Origin: Staphylococcus delphini
GTDB lineage: Bacteria > Bacillota > Bacilli > Staphylococcales > Staphylococcaceae
Assembly: GCF_900636325.1 (NCBI RefSeq)
Contig: NZ_LR134263.1
Location: 2,418,001 to 2,482,000 of the forward strand
Direction: 5' to 3'
DNA: 64,000 nt
Position numbers and translations under genes: made by a program. This document shows, in pieces, positions 28,565 through 38,159 of the stretch. The notes beneath the pieces were generated by a model, which worked only from the letters and a program-made list of their open reading frames with translations, was not told the DNA's origin and did not search any database. Positions within the stretch are counted from its first letter, which is position 1; each line of letters begins with the position of its first letter.

Positions 28565-29209
28565 ATGACGTTTGGCCTCGTACTCATCGTAGTCTACATT
28601 TCATCACATTGGTGGATTCAGCCATTCATTCACGCTATAGCTCAAAATGGCGTCCAGTTGCATGCCTTTAGTTTTACCGAAATGATACAGATTTACATTA
28701 TGATTATCTTATTTTGTACATTATGTATCGTTTCTCCCGTGCTTTTTTATCAATTGTGGGCATTTATCGCGCCAGGTTTAAAAGACATTGAGCGCCAATT
28801 CGTTTATAAATATAGCCTCATTTCCGTGATGTTGTTTCTGACGGGTATCGTACTGGCTTACTGGCTCATTTTTCCACTTATCATTCAGTATTCATTCAAT
28901 TTGTCACAATTAATGTCAATTGATCCGGTGATTGGATTTAAACAATATTTAACAGAACTATTGCGATGGTCACTCTTCTTTGGCGTTATTTTCCAATTGC
29001 CCATTTTGTTTATTGGTTTAGCCAAATTCGAGCTGATTGATGCGACTATGTTACGCCCTTATCGCAAGTATGTGTATTTTGGATGTTTCGTATTGGCCAG
29101 CTTGATTGCACCGCCTGACGTGATGTTAAATATTTTATTGTCCTTCCCTTTGATACTATTGTTCGAACTGAGTATGTTCATCATTCGATTTACGAAGCCT
29201 TATCGCTAA
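28565..29209 (+). CDS. tatC: TatC, twin-arginine translocase receptor (5' end problematic)
   Basis: Six-helix Tat receptor. YQLWAFIAPGLKDIERQF is the conserved loop after helix 2, and the C-terminal helices end PLILLFELSMFII. The only standard start in frame is the ATG at 28565, but that removes the conserved cytoplasmic N-terminus. The bases just upstream, in frame, read [20 protein letters not shown], a typical TatC start region with no ATG, GTG or TTG ahead of it. One added base after ATGAG at 28506-28510 would join the tatA-overlapping ATG to this frame. So either a 1-nt deletion is present or an unusual start is used. Confidence 0.85.
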   Translation: MTFGLVLIVVYISSHWWIQPFIHAIAQNGVQLHAFSFTEMIQIYIMIILFCTLCIVSPVLFYQLWAFIAPGLKDIERQFVYKYSLISVMLFLTGIVLAYWLIFPLIIQYSFNLSQLMSIDPVIGFKQYLTELLRWSLFFGVIFQLPILFIGLAKFELIDATMLRPYRKYVYFGCFVLASLIAPPDVMLNILLSFPLILLFELSMFIIRFTKPYR

Positions 29210-29461
29210 TCATTATAGACGACAATGCCAATGCAATTTTAAATGGCTTCAATGCTTTAACCCGTTAATTGAGTATGATTTTTAACATTATTTTTAGGTA
29301 GTCTGATGAAGGGTTGCTGTGGTTATCATATGGGGAAAGCTTCTTGAGGAATAGCTGCTACAAGTTTGATGATAATAATACGGAAAGTGCTTTATTTTTT
29401 AATCATATCTAAAAAGCCCTGACTAAATGTTTTTTACATCTCATCAGAACTTTTAACAAAG
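29210..29461. other. tatC-downstream intergenic stretch without a gene
   Basis: AT-rich sequence with no plausible coding frame and no repeat I can place; it leads into the terminator at 29462. Confidence 0.5.
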
Positions 29462-29498
29462 AGGGACTGGGAGATTATGTTTTCCAGTCTCTGTTTTT
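29462..29498 (+). terminator. Terminator downstream of tatC
   Basis: AGGGACTGG pairs with CCAGTCTCT (wobble allowed) and is followed by GTTTTTATTT. It is about 250 bp after the tatC stop. Confidence 0.7.
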
Positions 29499-29628
29499 AT
29501 TTATGGATGAATATCCACTAATGATGATTAAATCGTCGAAAAATAAGGAGGAATTGGACATAAAAATGAATACTATTGTGTGTCTTCATTCATAGAAACT
29601 TGCCCTGAGTGACTGTATTTGATAAAAA

Positions 29629-29767
29629 GATTGCCCAGAAGGCTGAGACTCCTGAGGGATCAGCTGGTCCGGAAAATCCAATTTGGCTTCCATTAAGTGT
29701 GTTCTTCAATTAAGCCAAATTGAGTTGTAGGATCAGCCCCTAGGAACGCGAAGCCTTCTGGGCAATC
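29629..29767. repeat. Palindromic intergenic element (family A), full copy
   Basis: 139 bp bounded by a perfect 16-bp inverted repeat GATTGCCCAGAAGGCT / AGCCTTCTGGGCAATC. The inner stem is AATTTGGCTT / AAGCCAAATT. Conserved blocks are GACTCCTGAGGGATCAGC, AAAATCC and ATCAGCCCCTAGGAACGCG. It is the clearest member of the family. Confidence 0.85.
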
Positions 29768-29777
29768 AAAACAATAA

Positions 29778-29845
29778 ATCATAGGGAGGGCAAGTTTAAC
29801 AAAAAAGCATCAATGGCATCAAAATTTTCTATGTACCATCCCCCC
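29778..29845. repeat. Dispersed repeat (family B unit), inverted relative to 27637
   Basis: ATCATAGGGAGGGCAAGTT through ACATAGAAAATTTTGATGCC (reverse strand) matches 27637-27706 in opposite orientation. It abuts the lysE stop. Confidence 0.75.
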
Positions 29846-30463
29846 TTAATTTAAAATTTCAATAATGTTTTTTAATATTATTAAGCCAACAATCAATACA
29901 ATGATACTGGAACACTTATTTAAAATCACAATATACTTACCTGTTTTATCCACTTTTCCTGTTAGTTTTCCGAGTATCGCTAAAAATACAAACCAAATCC
30001 ACGAGACAGAAATGGTCGCTATAGAAAAAATAATTTTGTTGTACCCCGCATATACCGCAGCACTTGTTCCAATGACACCTACAGTATCCATTATCGCATG
30101 CGGATTCAACAAAGAAACAGATAAAGCAAACAGCACTTGTTTTCTAGGACGCATCGGCTCTATTTCTTCAATATTCGAAGGCTTTTCTTTCCACAAAGAC
30201 CATGCCATATACATTAAAAATAAAAAACCAATCATATAAATGACAAGCTGCAAAGTTGGCATAGATATCAGGATTAAAGAAACACCTAAAATAGCAATTA
30301 CAATTAAAAAAGTGTCACATAATCCAGCCGTTATAATGACTGGTAAAGCTTTACTTATTTTCCCATGATTGGCACCTTGGTTAAATACAAACACATTTTG
30401 AGCACCTAATGGTAAAATCAAGCCTAATGCTAATAAAATTCCATGTATTAAAGCTTGCAACAT
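29846..30463 (-). CDS. LysE/ArgO-family amino acid exporter
   Basis: A 205-residue exporter with six helices. LILPLGAQNVFVFNQGANHG at the N-terminus and LLNPHAIMDTVGVIGTSAA in the middle are the LysE/ArgO family signatures. It probably exports basic amino acids such as arginine or lysine. It starts 3 bp after the stop of the broken desaturase gene on the same strand, so the two were an operon. The IS21 insertion upstream is probably polar on it unless another promoter exists. Confidence 0.88.
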   Translation of the reverse strand: MLQALIHGILLALGLILPLGAQNVFVFNQGANHGKISKALPVIITAGLCDTFLIVIAILGVSLILISMPTLQLVIYMIGFLFLMYMAWSLWKEKPSNIEEIEPMRPRKQVLFALSVSLLNPHAIMDTVGVIGTSAAVYAGYNKIIFSIATISVSWIWFVFLAILGKLTGKVDKTGKYIVILNKCSSIIVLIVGLIILKNIIEILN

Positions 30464-30942
30464 AGATTAACTCTCTTTTCTTTCGTTATTTGGCGTACAT
30501 ATATCTTTAACCACACTATAAAACCCAGGTAAAGTAGTTTTAAAAAAACCTGTACAATGATGAGCATTTCTATATGAATCATCTCTCATTAAAATTTCAT
30601 GTGCTTTTCTTAAGTTATAATGTGGTATAGCTGGGAACAGGTGATGAACTAAATGATAATTATCATGATGTGGGTGAAAAATAAAAATAGTCCATGGCAT
30701 ACCAAATGTATTCCTACTAGCCGTAAGCTCACTACCATTATTTAAGCCCGAATGCTCTGCCATTTCTGCCCAATACCTTATTATCTGAAAAGTTGTTAAA
30801 GTTGGGACTATCCAATATAAAATGATATACCACCAAAAATTAAAAATAATTGATAATGTAATTATAGCAACCCAAAATACATGTCAATAGCGGTTTGAAA
30901 ATGTTGTTTTATGGCGGTTTGAAAATGTCGTTTTTTGGCGGT

Positions 30943-31710
30943 TTAAGAATGACGTATGTTTAAACTTTTTTCACTTTTATAGTCTTTAAGTCGGTATGAA
31001 TCGCCTGTAATTTTAAATATTTTTGAATGGTGAATAAGTCTATCAATAATGGCTGCTGACGCTATCTTGTTACTAAATGAGTCGCCCCAACTAGAAAAAG
31101 GGATATTCGTCGTTATGATCGTGGATTTCATTTCATATCTTAGTGACATCAATTGATAGAAGAGGTCTGCCTGTTCTTTTGAAATGGGTGTATAGCCTAT
31201 CTCATCAATAATAAGTAGTTCAATTCTGTTTAATTGTTTTAAAGTTTTATTGATGATTCCTTTCTCCTCTGAAGTGGTTAAGAGTTCAATTAATTCTTTA
31301 AAAGTATAGAATCGAGTTTTGATATTTTGTTTACAAGCTTCTACGCCTAGCGATATTGCTAGATGTGTCTTACCGACACCACTATTACCTAAGAAGCATA
31401 TATTGATACTCTTCTCTAGAAAATGCATGGATTTTAATGTGAGTATTTCTTGTTTATTAATGCTTGGCTGAAACGTGAAATCAAAGTCATTTAAATATTT
31501 AACCTTAGGGAAACGTGCTAACTTAATAGCACGTTTAAATTTTTGTTCAGCTTGATATTCTACTTCCTTTTCTGTCAACTCAAGTAAAATTTCAGTTAAA
31601 GATTTTTGATTCTTGGATAGTGATTCTAAATACTTCGGATAATAGTCTTTAATCATTTTTAGATTGAGCTGTTGAAAGTTTTCTAATAGCTTTTGATGGT
31701 CTGTATACAT
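30943..31710 (-). CDS. istB: IstB, IS21 helper ATPase
   Basis: A 255-residue AAA+ ATPase of the IstB/DnaC type. Walker A is GNSGVGKTHLAISLG near residue 109, Walker B is ELLIIDEIGYTPISKEQADL, and TIITTNIPFSSWGD holds sensor residues. It assists the IstA transposase in target selection and strand transfer. It lies 11 bp after istA. Confidence 0.94.
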   Translation of the reverse strand: MYTDHQKLLENFQQLNLKMIKDYYPKYLESLSKNQKSLTEILLELTEKEVEYQAEQKFKRAIKLARFPKVKYLNDFDFTFQPSINKQEILTLKSMHFLEKSINICFLGNSGVGKTHLAISLGVEACKQNIKTRFYTFKELIELLTTSEEKGIINKTLKQLNRIELLIIDEIGYTPISKEQADLFYQLMSLRYEMKSTIITTNIPFSSWGDSFSNKIASAAIIDRLIHHSKIFKITGDSYRLKDYKSEKSLNIRHS

Positions 31711-31721
31711 ATCTGTTTCTC

Positions 31722-32957
31722 CTATACCTCGTCATATTTTAATAATGAATCTTCGATATACGTAAGAATTTCTTGATCGTCTTTGTGCTTGAATGCGTCA
31801 GACTTCAATATCTCACACATATCTTTGGTAACATAATTGAATTTCTTTTCCGATAAATGATGGGTTCTAATTAACTCGGCATCAAAGTAGATGGATAATT
31901 TGTCAGTCAATTCATTAAAGATTAATTCAACCTCCTCACCAATAAACTTTGTAGGTACTGAATATTTACCTTTTCTAAAATTAACCATCGACTCTTTAGA
32001 AACAATTCGAATGCATTCATCTTCGACATAGGTGTTTAGTAACTGCACATTAAACGGGTTCAATAGATGTTTTTCTTCAGAATTGAATAAATCAATTGGA
32101 TAGCAGTCAGTTGCTTGCGATATTTCGTTATGGTTCATTTCATGACAAAAGTGATTGACAAGACTGATAAGTTCAACAGCGTCATAAAATTCGTAATCGT
32201 AGGGCCTTAAACGTTGTTCCACAAATTTAGCTAAAGATTCCACAGAGCCCTTGGTTTGCGGCCTATAAGGCCTACACGCGATGGGTTCAAAGTTTGCATC
32301 TTTACTAAATTGATGAAAAAGGGTGTTAAATACCACTTTTCTATATTGTGTTCTAGGACGATCAACGACCGTTTTCATATTATCGAACCATATTTCCTTA
32401 GGAACACCTCCAGTGTACTCAAAAGATTCTTTCAAACATTGAAATAATGTATCTTGTTTTCTATCCCAAGTTAATGTGATATACTTCATTTTTGAATAGT
32501 GTAGAACGTAAAGAAAGATATTAAATTGATAACGTTTCCCAAATTTATCATGCATGACCATATCTTCTTTCCAGTCTACTTGAGCAGCTATACCGGGGCG
32601 TGTTTCTACCCGTATAGTTGCTTTTTTAATTTCCTTTCCTTTTTTATTCTTACAATATTCTCTAAGAATCGTATATTTGCCTTCATATCCTTTTTTAGTA
32701 ATATATTTATAAATCGCCATAGCCGTACAACCTAGCTCTAATTTTTCGTCTATGAGCGTTTTATAGGGTTCTAATTTTGATACTCTCTTTGTCGTTTTCC
32801 TTGTTTTTAATTTTTTCAACTCATTGCCTTTCCCAGCTTCATAATATTTTTTTACTGTCCTTGGATCACAATGATATTGTCTAGCCAGTTCAGCGTAATT
32901 TGGTTTTATGCCTTTCATAATGTAAAATGACACTCCTTCGTATATATCATGTCTCAA
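31722..32957 (-). CDS. istA: IstA, IS21 DDE transposase
   Basis: A 411-residue transposase. The N-terminal helix-turn-helix is YAELARQYHCDPRTVKKYYE. The rve/DDE core has AAQVDWKEDMVMHD (first Asp), PKEIWFDNMKTVVD (second Asp) and RPQTKGSVESLAKFVEQRL (Glu). The C-terminal domain is beta-rich. It is full-length with no internal stop, so the element may still move. Confidence 0.94.
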   Translation of the reverse strand: MRHDIYEGVSFYIMKGIKPNYAELARQYHCDPRTVKKYYEAGKGNELKKLKTRKTTKRVSKLEPYKTLIDEKLELGCTAMAIYKYITKKGYEGKYTILREYCKNKKGKEIKKATIRVETRPGIAAQVDWKEDMVMHDKFGKRYQFNIFLYVLHYSKMKYITLTWDRKQDTLFQCLKESFEYTGGVPKEIWFDNMKTVVDRPRTQYRKVVFNTLFHQFSKDANFEPIACRPYRPQTKGSVESLAKFVEQRLRPYDYEFYDAVELISLVNHFCHEMNHNEISQATDCYPIDLFNSEEKHLLNPFNVQLLNTYVEDECIRIVSKESMVNFRKGKYSVPTKFIGEEVELIFNELTDKLSIYFDAELIRTHHLSEKKFNYVTKDMCEILKSDAFKHKDDQEILTYIEDSLLKYDEV

Positions 32958-33910
32958 TCAAACAACCTCCATTCAAAGATTGAGTTAAGACATGATTATA
33001 TATTTTAGAAAATAAAAAATGTAGGAAAAACAGCATTTTCATTCCGCCATTTTCCTACATTTTATAACCGCCATTTACAATACATTCCTAACCCAAAGTT
33101 CTGACTTTGGAACCTCTTTAGTATATAAATTAGCTGATATAGTCCCCATTATGTATTTAGGCACATGAAATAATAAAAGCACCCTTCACTATATGGTTCT
33201 TTACAAATGCTTTTGTACTTTTCTGTGGCTTGTCTAAACCAACTAATCTATATCTTTGAGTATCGGGGTCATTTTCTTCATCCCATAAATTTCTATGGTG
33301 TTTAAAATGTGAATTACAATATGCTGTATAACTCGTAAATATTGGAAAAGCAACAAAAAAACAAGCTACCCACTTATTCATAAATCTATTTGTGAATAAT
33401 GATCTATGACAGGCCTCGTGCATTAAATTATCAAAAGCTCTCATTCTACTACCAATCAATACAATAGCTAAAATATAAACAAAAATATTATTAAAATATA
33501 TAGAAGCTAAAGCACTCCCCAATATTATAATCCAATCGAATAATAATGCTATGATGTTTATATAATTATTTTTCTTTATCAATGGTTTCAATTCATTTCT
33601 TATTTCTTTTGAAAATACTGCTTTTTCTAAACGATGTGTCATTAATATCCCTTCCCCTTAAGTCTATATTATCAAAATTCAGAATTTTTAGCAACTTAAA
33701 ATTATTGCTTGGTTTAGATGTACAAAATTAAAGAAAATTATACATGAGTATATAAACAACCATTTTCCCAGCTATTCCTAATTTTCTATGATCATAGGTT
33801 TTGAACTTCAATATCACCATAAGCACCCATATAAATCTTTTTTCTATCTCCTCTTATTTCAAATAGCAAAGTGATAAGTATCATTTCTTTTTACTGTTGA
33901 CTAAAATCGT

Positions 33911-33953
33911 AAAAAAGCGGGCAACTTCAGCACTTGACGAACTGAAATTGCCC
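33911..33953 (-). terminator. argS terminator
   Basis: On the minus strand GGGCAATTTCAG pairs with CTGAAGTTGCCC and is followed by GCTTTTTT. It starts 8 bp after the argS stop. Confidence 0.88.
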
Positions 33954-33960
33954 TTTTCAT

Positions 33961-35619
33961 TTACATTTGTTCTGGTGCAGTGACACCAACCAATTGTAAT
34001 GCATTGCGTAATGTAATACGTACAGCATCAATTAATGCCAAATGTGCTTGTGTTTTCGCTTGATCTTCTGTTAATACTTTTTCTGCATTGTAAAACTTGT
34101 GGAAGTGTGCGGCTAAGTCTTGAATATAATTCGTCACACGATGCGGTGCTCTGGCTTCTGCTGCACCTTCAATCATCGGTTCGAATTCCGCGACTTTCTT
34201 CAACAATTCAATGGCTTTATCGTTAGTAATCGTTTGATAATCGGCCCCTTTTTCGACTTGGTACCCTTGTGCTTCTGCTTGACGTAAAATCGAACAAATA
34301 CGCGCATGTGCATATTGTGCATAGTAAACCGGGTTGTCTTGAGACTGCTCTTTCGCAAGCGCCATATCAAAATCGAAATGTGTATCCGCACTACGCATCG
34401 TCAAGAAGTAACGCGCCGCATCGATACCGACTTCATCCATAATTTCTCTTAATGTAATCGCGTTACCTGTACGTTTACTCATCTTCACTTCTTCGCCATC
34501 TTGCATTAAACGCACCATTTGCATAATTTGAATTTCTAGACGGTCGCTATCCACACCGAACGTTTCGAGTGACGCTTTCAGACGGTTAATATAGCCGTGG
34601 TGATCCGCACCGAATAAGTTGATCAATTTGTCGTTGCCACGTTGGAATTTATCATAGTGGTACGCAATATCTGGTAAAAAGTATGTGTATGTACCATCTT
34701 TTTTAATTAACACACGGTCTTTGTCATCTTTGAAATCAGTCGTACGTAACCACGTCGCGCCGTCTTGATCATACGTGTAACCATTGTCTTTCATGCGTTC
34801 TAAAACTGCTTTAATTTCGCCTTTTTCGTATAAAGATGTTTCACTAAACCAATGATCGAAATGAATGTTGAAATCAGCGAGGTCTTGTTTTAATTTCGCC
34901 ATCTCATAATCTACACCGAGTTGTCTAAATGTTTTTAGACGTTCGTCATCCGATAAATCCATTAAGTTCGGTTGTTTTTCAGCTAAATCCGCACCGATAT
35001 TTTTAATGTCTTGACCGTGATACCCGTCTGCCGGCATTTCCGCTTCTTGACCTAAATGTTGTAAGTAACGGGCTTCGATGGATTTCGCTAAGTTCGTAAT
35101 TTGGTTCCCTGCATCGTTAATGTAATATTCTCTTGTCACGTCATAACCCGCTGCATCTAAAATATTGCATAACGTGTCCCCTACTGCGGCGTTACGGGCA
35201 TGTCCGATATGTAAGTCGCCAGTCGGGTTCGCTGAGACGTATTCCACTAATATTTTTTCATTTTTCGATTCTGCTACACGGCCAAATTGCGTATCTTGCT
35301 CTAAAGCTTGATCGATCACCGCATTCAAATAACTTGAATCAAGGTAAAAATTAATAAACCCTGGTCCCGCAATATCAATCTTTTTAACATGTGCCGCTTC
35401 AGTATCTAAATGGTCCACAATCAATTGCGCGATTTCTCTTGGGTTACGTTTCGCGAGTTTCGTCAACACCATCGCAATGTTAGTCGCATAGTCTCCATTT
35501 TTCGTGTCTTTTGGAATTTCGATTTTGATTTCAGGAATCGACTCAACTATATTCGCTTGTTGAATACTTTTTTCGATTTCTTGAATCAATGTCTGTTTCA
35601 CTTGATCAATAATATTCAT
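33961..35619 (-). CDS. argS: Arginyl-tRNA synthetase
   Basis: A 552-residue class I synthetase that charges tRNA-Arg. An N-terminal Add-1 domain (residues 1-90) precedes the HIGH motif in [36 protein letters not shown] holds the KMSKS-like loop, and the DALR anticodon-binding domain ends [11 protein letters not shown], the usual C-terminus. Length equals the family norm. It starts 1 base after the DUF1934 gene stop, so the two are one unit. Confidence 0.96.
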   Translation of the reverse strand: MNIIDQVKQTLIQEIEKSIQQANIVESIPEIKIEIPKDTKNGDYATNIAMVLTKLAKRNPREIAQLIVDHLDTEAAHVKKIDIAGPGFINFYLDSSYLNAVIDQALEQDTQFGRVAESKNEKILVEYVSANPTGDLHIGHARNAAVGDTLCNILDAAGYDVTREYYINDAGNQITNLAKSIEARYLQHLGQEAEMPADGYHGQDIKNIGADLAEKQPNLMDLSDDERLKTFRQLGVDYEMAKLKQDLADFNIHFDHWFSETSLYEKGEIKAVLERMKDNGYTYDQDGATWLRTTDFKDDKDRVLIKKDGTYTYFLPDIAYHYDKFQRGNDKLINLFGADHHGYINRLKASLETFGVDSDRLEIQIMQMVRLMQDGEEVKMSKRTGNAITLREIMDEVGIDAARYFLTMRSADTHFDFDMALAKEQSQDNPVYYAQYAHARICSILRQAEAQGYQVEKGADYQTITNDKAIELLKKVAEFEPMIEGAAEARAPHRVTNYIQDLAAHFHKFYNAEKVLTEDQAKTQAHLALIDAVRITLRNALQLVGVTAPEQM

Positions 35620-35620
35620 C

Positions 35621-36037
35621 TTATATCTCCTTATATTTCATTTCGTATTGATAGGTGCCCATTTTTTCATCACCTTGGAATAATGCATAATGCACTTTTA
35701 ACTTACCGCCATCCGGTGTCACAAAATGAAGGATGCTCATCGTATGCACCGTCAACACCATTTTTCCATGAGGCAATTCGTAAAAAGTAGTCGTATCTTG
35801 CCCTTCGATAAAATGCATGTTCATATTGATATCGCCTTTACGCATCAACTTGACACTCTCATCTGTCAGTTTAATCGTTACATTGACAGTGGCATCTTCA
35901 ATTTGTTCTTGGTAACGAATCCAATCCTCACCTTTTTTCAACCATTGGCCCGTTGTTTGATGTGAAAAATGCTCTTTTTCCGCATCTCTTTTCACAATTT
36001 GATGGACATCAATTTTGATGTTATGCTCCATGGTCAT
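35621..36037 (-). CDS. DUF1934 (YwiB-like) protein
   Basis: A 138-residue beta-rich, calycin-like protein. [32 protein letters not shown] and [16 protein letters not shown] follow the DUF1934 pattern. The gene is commonly upstream of argS in Bacillales, as here. AAGGTGA precedes the ATG at 36037 (GTG 36043 and ATG 36031 are alternatives). The function is not established. Confidence 0.85.
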   Translation of the reverse strand: MTMEHNIKIDVHQIVKRDAEKEHFSHQTTGQWLKKGEDWIRYQEQIEDATVNVTIKLTDESVKLMRKGDINMNMHFIEGQDTTTFYELPHGKMVLTVHTMSILHFVTPDGGKLKVHYALFQGDEKMGTYQYEMKYKEI

Positions 36038-36129
36038 ATTCACCTTACTTCATCAAATAATACTTGCCATTATATCACATCTCACATGTGTTGAACGTAT
36101 AAAATTTCACATTTGTCGCGCGATTTGAG

Positions 36130-36235
36130 TCAACATCATGGCCAAAATGCACAAGGTGACTCCCTTCTAAAGTCACTTCGCATAAGTTGTTTAGAAATCA
36201 AGTCACCTTTGGCCGGCATGACGCAAACTACAATG
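36130..36235. repeat. Inverted repeat between DUF1934 and ywhD-like genes
   Basis: GGCCAAA...AGGTGACT pairs with AGTCACCTTTGGCC about 50 bp later, with a further GTGACT/AGTCAC hairpin inside. It may act as terminator for the minus-strand ywhD-like gene; the T-tail is weak. Confidence 0.45.
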
Positions 36236-36245
36236 AAGTCTCACC

Positions 36246-36761
36246 TTATTTCGTATCTTCAAACGCTTGGTGTAACGTTTCTGATGCATTCGCCCACATG
36301 TCAGGATTGTGCGTTTTAAGAAAATCTGCTAATATTTGACGATTTTCTGCACCAATATGATCCACAATGACTTTATGTTTCATCGATTTATCCATCATAT
36401 TGACATGTTCTGGCATACTTTTATAGCCACGACGAATCGTTTTATTCACTAATAAATACGCCGCAGTTACCCCCGCATAGTAAGGACCTTGTTCACCGCG
36501 CTCTGTTGTCACCCAACATAGCCAGTACGCTTTTGCCCCTTCGACATCGACAGTCTCTTTATCAGTAATCCATTTCACACCACGTTCTACTGCTGCACGT
36601 GCATGCATGGCACCAATGTCGATAAAGGCTTCTTGCGTTTCGATATCGATAAAAACGGGCGCAATATTATCGAGACTGATCGAACCAATATTTGTCCCTT
36701 TATGCCCATCGAGTGGATCGTTCTTGATAATATTAAAGTTAAACCCTTTTTTCTCAGCCAT
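36246..36761 (-). CDS. YwhD-family protein
   Basis: A 171-residue soluble protein. NIGSISLDNIAPVFIDIETQ, DIGAMHARAAVERGVKWITD and WLCWVTTERGEQGPYYAG are conserved in YwhD-type proteins, which are often near argS in Bacillales. No catalytic function is established. It lies about 200 bp upstream of the DUF1934 gene on the same strand, with a GGAGGT site. Confidence 0.85.
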   Translation of the reverse strand: MAEKKGFNFNIIKNDPLDGHKGTNIGSISLDNIAPVFIDIETQEAFIDIGAMHARAAVERGVKWITDKETVDVEGAKAYWLCWVTTERGEQGPYYAGVTAAYLLVNKTIRRGYKSMPEHVNMMDKSMKHKVIVDHIGAENRQILADFLKTHNPDMWANASETLHQAFEDTK

Positions 36762-36838
36762 CTCATTGTACCTCCAAATCTTTTCATACTTTTTAAAATG
36801 TATCGTTCAAGTTGTGCATGTATTAAACACTTAAACGG

Positions 36839-38137
36839 TTAATTCAGCTCATTTAATAAGTTAATGATTTTCCCTTTAAGCTCTGGATCTTCAATTTTCA
36901 TAATCAGTTCTTTCGGGTAATACAGTTTATAATCTTCACGTTTAATCCCCGTAATACTTGAAATGATTAACGATTGGCTACTAATTTCACGAATCCCGCC
37001 ATTATTTTGTAGTAAGTGGATGGGTTGACGATTGGAACCTGGACGATCGTAATCATAAGGTAAATCAGAAAACGAATCACTCACAAAATAGTAATCTGGA
37101 TCAATGCCTGCTTGTTCAAATAAATCACGGAGCTCCGTAATCGTAATAATCGAGCCATCAAACGGTAAAAATTTAAATAAATCGCGATGAATAAAGCGTC
37201 GTGCCAAATCACTTAAAATCGGGTCGTCTTCATCAATCCAACGTTTCAAGTAATACGTCACATCCGCTTCATCTAATTGGACGTATTCTTCAACAGTCGC
37301 ACGATTTTCGAAAAAAGGCACAAAATCACGCGGCGGAATATTAAACTTATAACCTTGCTCGTATAAATATTTCGCACGTTTAAAGCAATGATTCAACACC
37401 ACTTCACCACCACGGCTCACCGGATGGAAATAAATTTGCCAGTACATTTGATAACGGCTCATAATAAAGTTTTCAACCGCATGCATCCCGCTCTCTTTAA
37501 TCAACACTTCATCTGCTGAAGGGCGCATCAATCGCAATATCCGTTCCATATCAAACGTACCATAAGACACCCCTGTAAAATAAGCATCTCGTTGTAAATA
37601 ATCCATACGGTCCGCATCAATTTGTGACGAAATCATCGACACGACCAATGCATTGTGATGCGTTTTATTGATCACTTCTGCCACTTCAGCCGGAAATGTT
37701 TCACTCACACGGCGCAATACCGCATTCACTTCCGTATCGCCCATAATAATCGCTTGTGTATAGGCTTCGTGATCGGTATTAAAAATCTTTTCGAAACTAT
37801 GCGAAAACGGGCCATGACCTAAATCATGCAACAACGCCGCGCACATCGCGAGTGGACGATCGGCATTATTCCACTCTGGGCGATCTTTAAACGTCTCATC
37901 AATCATGCGACGGACAATTTCGTACACACCGAGGGAATGACCAAAACGACTATGTTCAGCAGTGTGAAAAGCTAAATTCAATGTCCCAAGCTGTTTAATC
38001 CGACGCAACCGTTGAAATTCTTTTGTTTTGATTAAATCCCAAATCAGCTGATCTTGAACGTGAATATAGCGATGAATGGGATCTTTGAACACTTTCTCTT
38101 CTGATAACTTACGTGTAACATAAGCTGTTTCTGTCAA
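36839..38137 (-). CDS. HD-domain phosphohydrolase (YwfO-like)
   Basis: A 432-residue protein. The HD metal site is visible as HSRFGHSLGVYEIVRRM, then LLHDLGHGPFSHSFE (HD) and SSQIDADRMDYLQRD (C-terminal Asp). That is the SAMHD1/dGTPase-like layout. YwfO-type relatives have nucleotide triphosphohydrolase activity. It starts 22 bp downstream of the GNAT gene. Confidence 0.88.
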   Translation of the reverse strand: MTETAYVTRKLSEEKVFKDPIHRYIHVQDQLIWDLIKTKEFQRLRRIKQLGTLNLAFHTAEHSRFGHSLGVYEIVRRMIDETFKDRPEWNNADRPLAMCAALLHDLGHGPFSHSFEKIFNTDHEAYTQAIIMGDTEVNAVLRRVSETFPAEVAEVINKTHHNALVVSMISSQIDADRMDYLQRDAYFTGVSYGTFDMERILRLMRPSADEVLIKESGMHAVENFIMSRYQMYWQIYFHPVSRGGEVVLNHCFKRAKYLYEQGYKFNIPPRDFVPFFENRATVEEYVQLDEADVTYYLKRWIDEDDPILSDLARRFIHRDLFKFLPFDGSIITITELRDLFEQAGIDPDYYFVSDSFSDLPYDYDRPGSNRQPIHLLQNNGGIREISSQSLIISSITGIKREDYKLYYPKELIMKIEDPELKGKIINLLNELN

Positions 38138-38159
38138 TCAAAACCCTCCTTGTTCGCAT

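Larger units (their letters stand above)
30882..33079 (-). mobile_element. IS21-family insertion sequence (2198 bp)
   Basis: Ends TGTCAATAGCGGTTTGAAAA (left) and TGTAAATGGCGGTTATAAAA (right, reverse strand) are inverted and begin TG. A 5-bp direct duplication ATACA flanks it (30877-30881 and 33080-33084). The left end carries three tandem copies of a GCGGTTTGAAAATG-type unit and the right end two GGCGG units, the multiple terminal repeats known for IS21. It encodes istA and istB, apparently intact. Confidence 0.93.
30467..33642 (-). pseudogene. Fatty acid desaturase gene, disrupted by a frameshift and an IS21-family insertion
   Basis: The 5' part (33642-33157) reads a membrane desaturase with His boxes HEACHRSLF and HFKHHRNLWDEEND. 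It then stops after FIISCA because of an apparent extra T in a T4 run (33175-33178). The other frame continues FHVPKYIMGTISANLY and on to the IS at 33079. After the IS (30881 down) the same frame resumes FWVAIITLSI and reaches HPHHDNYHLVHHLFPAIPHY, the third His box. Precise removal of the IS and one ATACA keeps the frame open. The enzyme would introduce double bonds into fatty acyl chains or a related lipid. The product is now non-functional. Confidence 0.9.

Noticed and set aside
30882..30960. Regularly repeated GCGGTTTGAAAATG units, possible CRISPR-like array
   Set aside because: Only three units of about 24 bp with no unique spacers. They are the multiple terminal repeats of the IS21 element. 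No CRISPR array is visible anywhere in the window.
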